DNA of 44,593 nucleotides from Methanothermococcus sp. (GTDB taxonomy: Archaea > AGJL01 > Methanococci > Methanococcales > Methanococcaceae), in the NCBI RefSeq assembly GCF_015523155.1, contig NZ_WAKW01000067.1:1-44593 (forward strand), read 5' to 3'. The first letter of the stretch is position 1, and every line of letters starts with the position of its first letter. This document shows, piece by piece, positions 43,742 to 44,593 of the stretch. A program made the translations under genes and the position numbers. The notes below the pieces were generated by a model. That model was not told the origin of the DNA. It searched no databases and saw nothing but the letters and a program-made list of their open reading frames with translations.

Positions 43742-44370
43742 ATTCTCTCACATTCTTTACAAAATATACAAGAATCTATATCAACTTTAATTATGCAGGA
43801 TTTTACATAATCAGATGGAGAAACTATTGCATGCATTGGACAAAAATCTACACAAACTAAACAATTTTCACATTTTTTAGAATCTATTGAAATGGTATAT
43901 TTTTCATTGATATCGTTATATTTGATATATATTGCCTTTTTAGGACATTTTGAAATACATAGCTCACAATTATTGCACTCTTTTGTAATAATTGGAGTTT
44001 TTGGTATTGGAATTTCATTTTTTATAATGGGTATTGTACATACCAATGCACAGTACCCACATTTTATACATTTATCTTTATCAATTGTAAATCTATTAAA
44101 TAAAATAGCATTGTTGGGGCAGGCCTCAACACAAGCCCCACAATGGGAACAAATTACATTTCTAAATTTAAAAATTTTTATGGCTTTTGTAGGGCATACA
44201 TTAGCACACAAACCACAACCTATGCATTCATTTAAAATCGGTTTTTCTGTTTTTTTAGATTCTTGAAATTCGTCTTTTTTAAATATATTTTTAAAAATTT
44301 TTTTTAATAAATTTCCTTTATTTAGCACCCTATTTATCCCATTATGGTCCATATTTTCGCTCTTTAACAT
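43723..44370 (-). CDS. Polyferredoxin with six [4Fe-4S] motifs
   Basis: A roughly 215-residue electron carrier. Six C-x2-C-x2-C-x3-C motifs follow each other: CIGCGLCANVCP, CSHCGACVEACP, CIKCGYCALVC, CNNCELCISKCP, CENCLVCVDFCP and [12 protein letters not shown]. Methanogens use such proteins with hydrogenases and other redox enzymes; no partner is encoded next to it, so its role is open. The reading frame extends to 44391, but a TATA box (TTTATATAT, about 44408-44416) would start transcription near 44385-44390. I therefore prefer the ATG at 44370; the true start is uncertain. Confidence 0.85.
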   Translation of the reverse strand: MLKSENMDHNGINRVLNKGNLLKKIFKNIFKKDEFQESKKTEKPILNECIGCGLCANVCPTKAIKIFKFRNVICSHCGACVEACPNNAILFNRFTIDKDKCIKCGYCALVCTIPIIKNEIPIPKTPIITKECNNCELCISKCPKKAIYIKYNDINEKYTISIDSKKCENCLVCVDFCPMHAIVSPSDYVKSCIIKVDIDSCIFCKECERICPIKK

Positions 44371-44444
44371 TTTTAATATACATACCATCAATAGTTATTG
44401 AATATATTTAGATATATAAATATACTTTTATAAACTCAAATGAA

Positions 44445-44519
44445 CGCCCTGGCCGGGATTTGAACCCGAGTCACAGGAGTGACAGTCCTGTATGATAGGC
44501 CGAGCTACACCACCAGGGC
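44445..44519 (-). tRNA. tRNA-Asp (GTC)
   Basis: On the minus strand the acceptor stem GCCCTGG pairs with CCAGGGC and the discriminator is G, the normal G73 of tRNA-Asp. The anticodon stem CAGGA/TCCTG encloses CTGTCAC, giving GTC. The T-arm is CTCGGGTTCAAATCCCGG-like and regular. No CCA is encoded. It lies 12 bases after the 5S rRNA on the same strand and is likely processed from the same precursor. Confidence 0.96.
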
Positions 44520-44531
44520 AGTATAAAAAAA

Positions 44532-44593
44532 GGCTGACGGCGTCACCCTGTTCCCACCAAAAGGCAGTACTTAGGGTATCGCTGGAGGGCTTA
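44532..44593 (-). rRNA. 5S ribosomal RNA, 3' part
   Basis: Read on the minus strand, about 62 bases carry the family landmarks: TAAGCCCTCCAGCGAT (helix II/III side), GTACTGC, GGTGGGAAC and GACGCCGTCAGCC as the 3' end, followed by a seven-T run. The 5' half and any upstream rRNA operon lie beyond the right edge. Confidence 0.92.

Overview
The window is one stretch of an AT-rich archaeal chromosome (roughly 30% G+C by eye). It comes from a hydrogenotrophic methanogen of the order Methanococcales, most like Methanothermococcus, Methanococcus or Methanocaldococcus. Supporting genes are Hmd and part of its Hcg cofactor cluster, HypB, CfbD (coenzyme F430 synthesis), sulfolactate dehydrogenase, homoaconitase small subunit (coenzyme B synthesis), archaeal histone, thermosome, topoisomerase VI A, ABCE1, an RfcS intein, an S-layer gene and geranylgeranyl reductase. 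Ribosome binding sites are mostly GGTGA-type, start codons include TTG, and TATA boxes are of the TTTATATA type. A C/D box RNA and a thermosome fit a thermophile, but temperature cannot be read from the sequence.

Layout. 0-1.6 kb (minus): ftsZ, secE and the first 12 codons of nusG. 1.8-8.3 kb (plus): top6A, endA, sulfolactate/malate dehydrogenase, secF-secD, a flippase-like membrane protein and a small conserved protein. 8.4-9.0 kb (minus): hypB. 9.2-13 kb (plus): an M50 intramembrane protease, a rhomboid protease, scpA and the thermosome gene. 13.1-14.5 kb (minus): tyrA. 14.6 kb: tRNA-Cys. 15-20.4 kb (plus): hmd, hcgA, two tandem membrane paralogues (the first apparently frameshifted), a 38-codon ORF, hcgB and hcgG. 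20.4-26.7 kb (minus): a C/D box sRNA just downstream of an RNA ligase, then a PHP protein, 5'-deoxyadenosine deaminase, a GGCT-fold protein and DNA polymerase B. 26.8-31.7 kb (plus): hacB, ABCE1, an acylphosphatase/coiled-coil protein and the S-layer gene.

31.8-32.6 kb looks like a small decayed accessory patch. It holds a coiled-coil/membrane gene broken by an in-frame TAA, a more decayed second copy, two hairpins, and a 16-bp copy of the 3' end of the neighbouring initiator tRNA-Met gene. 32.6-44.6 kb is mostly minus strand: a zinc-ribbon membrane protein, pyrH, histone, a ferredoxin feeding geranylgeranyl reductase, an ITPase/XTPase with a zinc ribbon, RNase P Rpp30, DUF211, RfcS with an intein in its P-loop, cfbD, argC, DUF434, a six-cluster polyferredoxin, tRNA-Asp and the 3' part of a 5S rRNA. 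The one plus-strand gene there is a signal peptidase whose ribosome binding site points at an ATA codon.

Most of the window is conserved core. The less explained items are: (1) the C/D box sRNA beside a Pab1020-type RNA ligase; (2) the membrane-protein pair inside the hmd/hcg cluster, its frameshift, and three successive ORFs sharing an M-x-G-[I/V]-N-P start; (3) an excess of the palindrome GAGCTC, 35 copies counted by eye against about 3 expected from composition; (4) the tRNA-Met 3'-end duplication and decayed genes; (5) the ATA start; (6) the RfcS P-loop intein.
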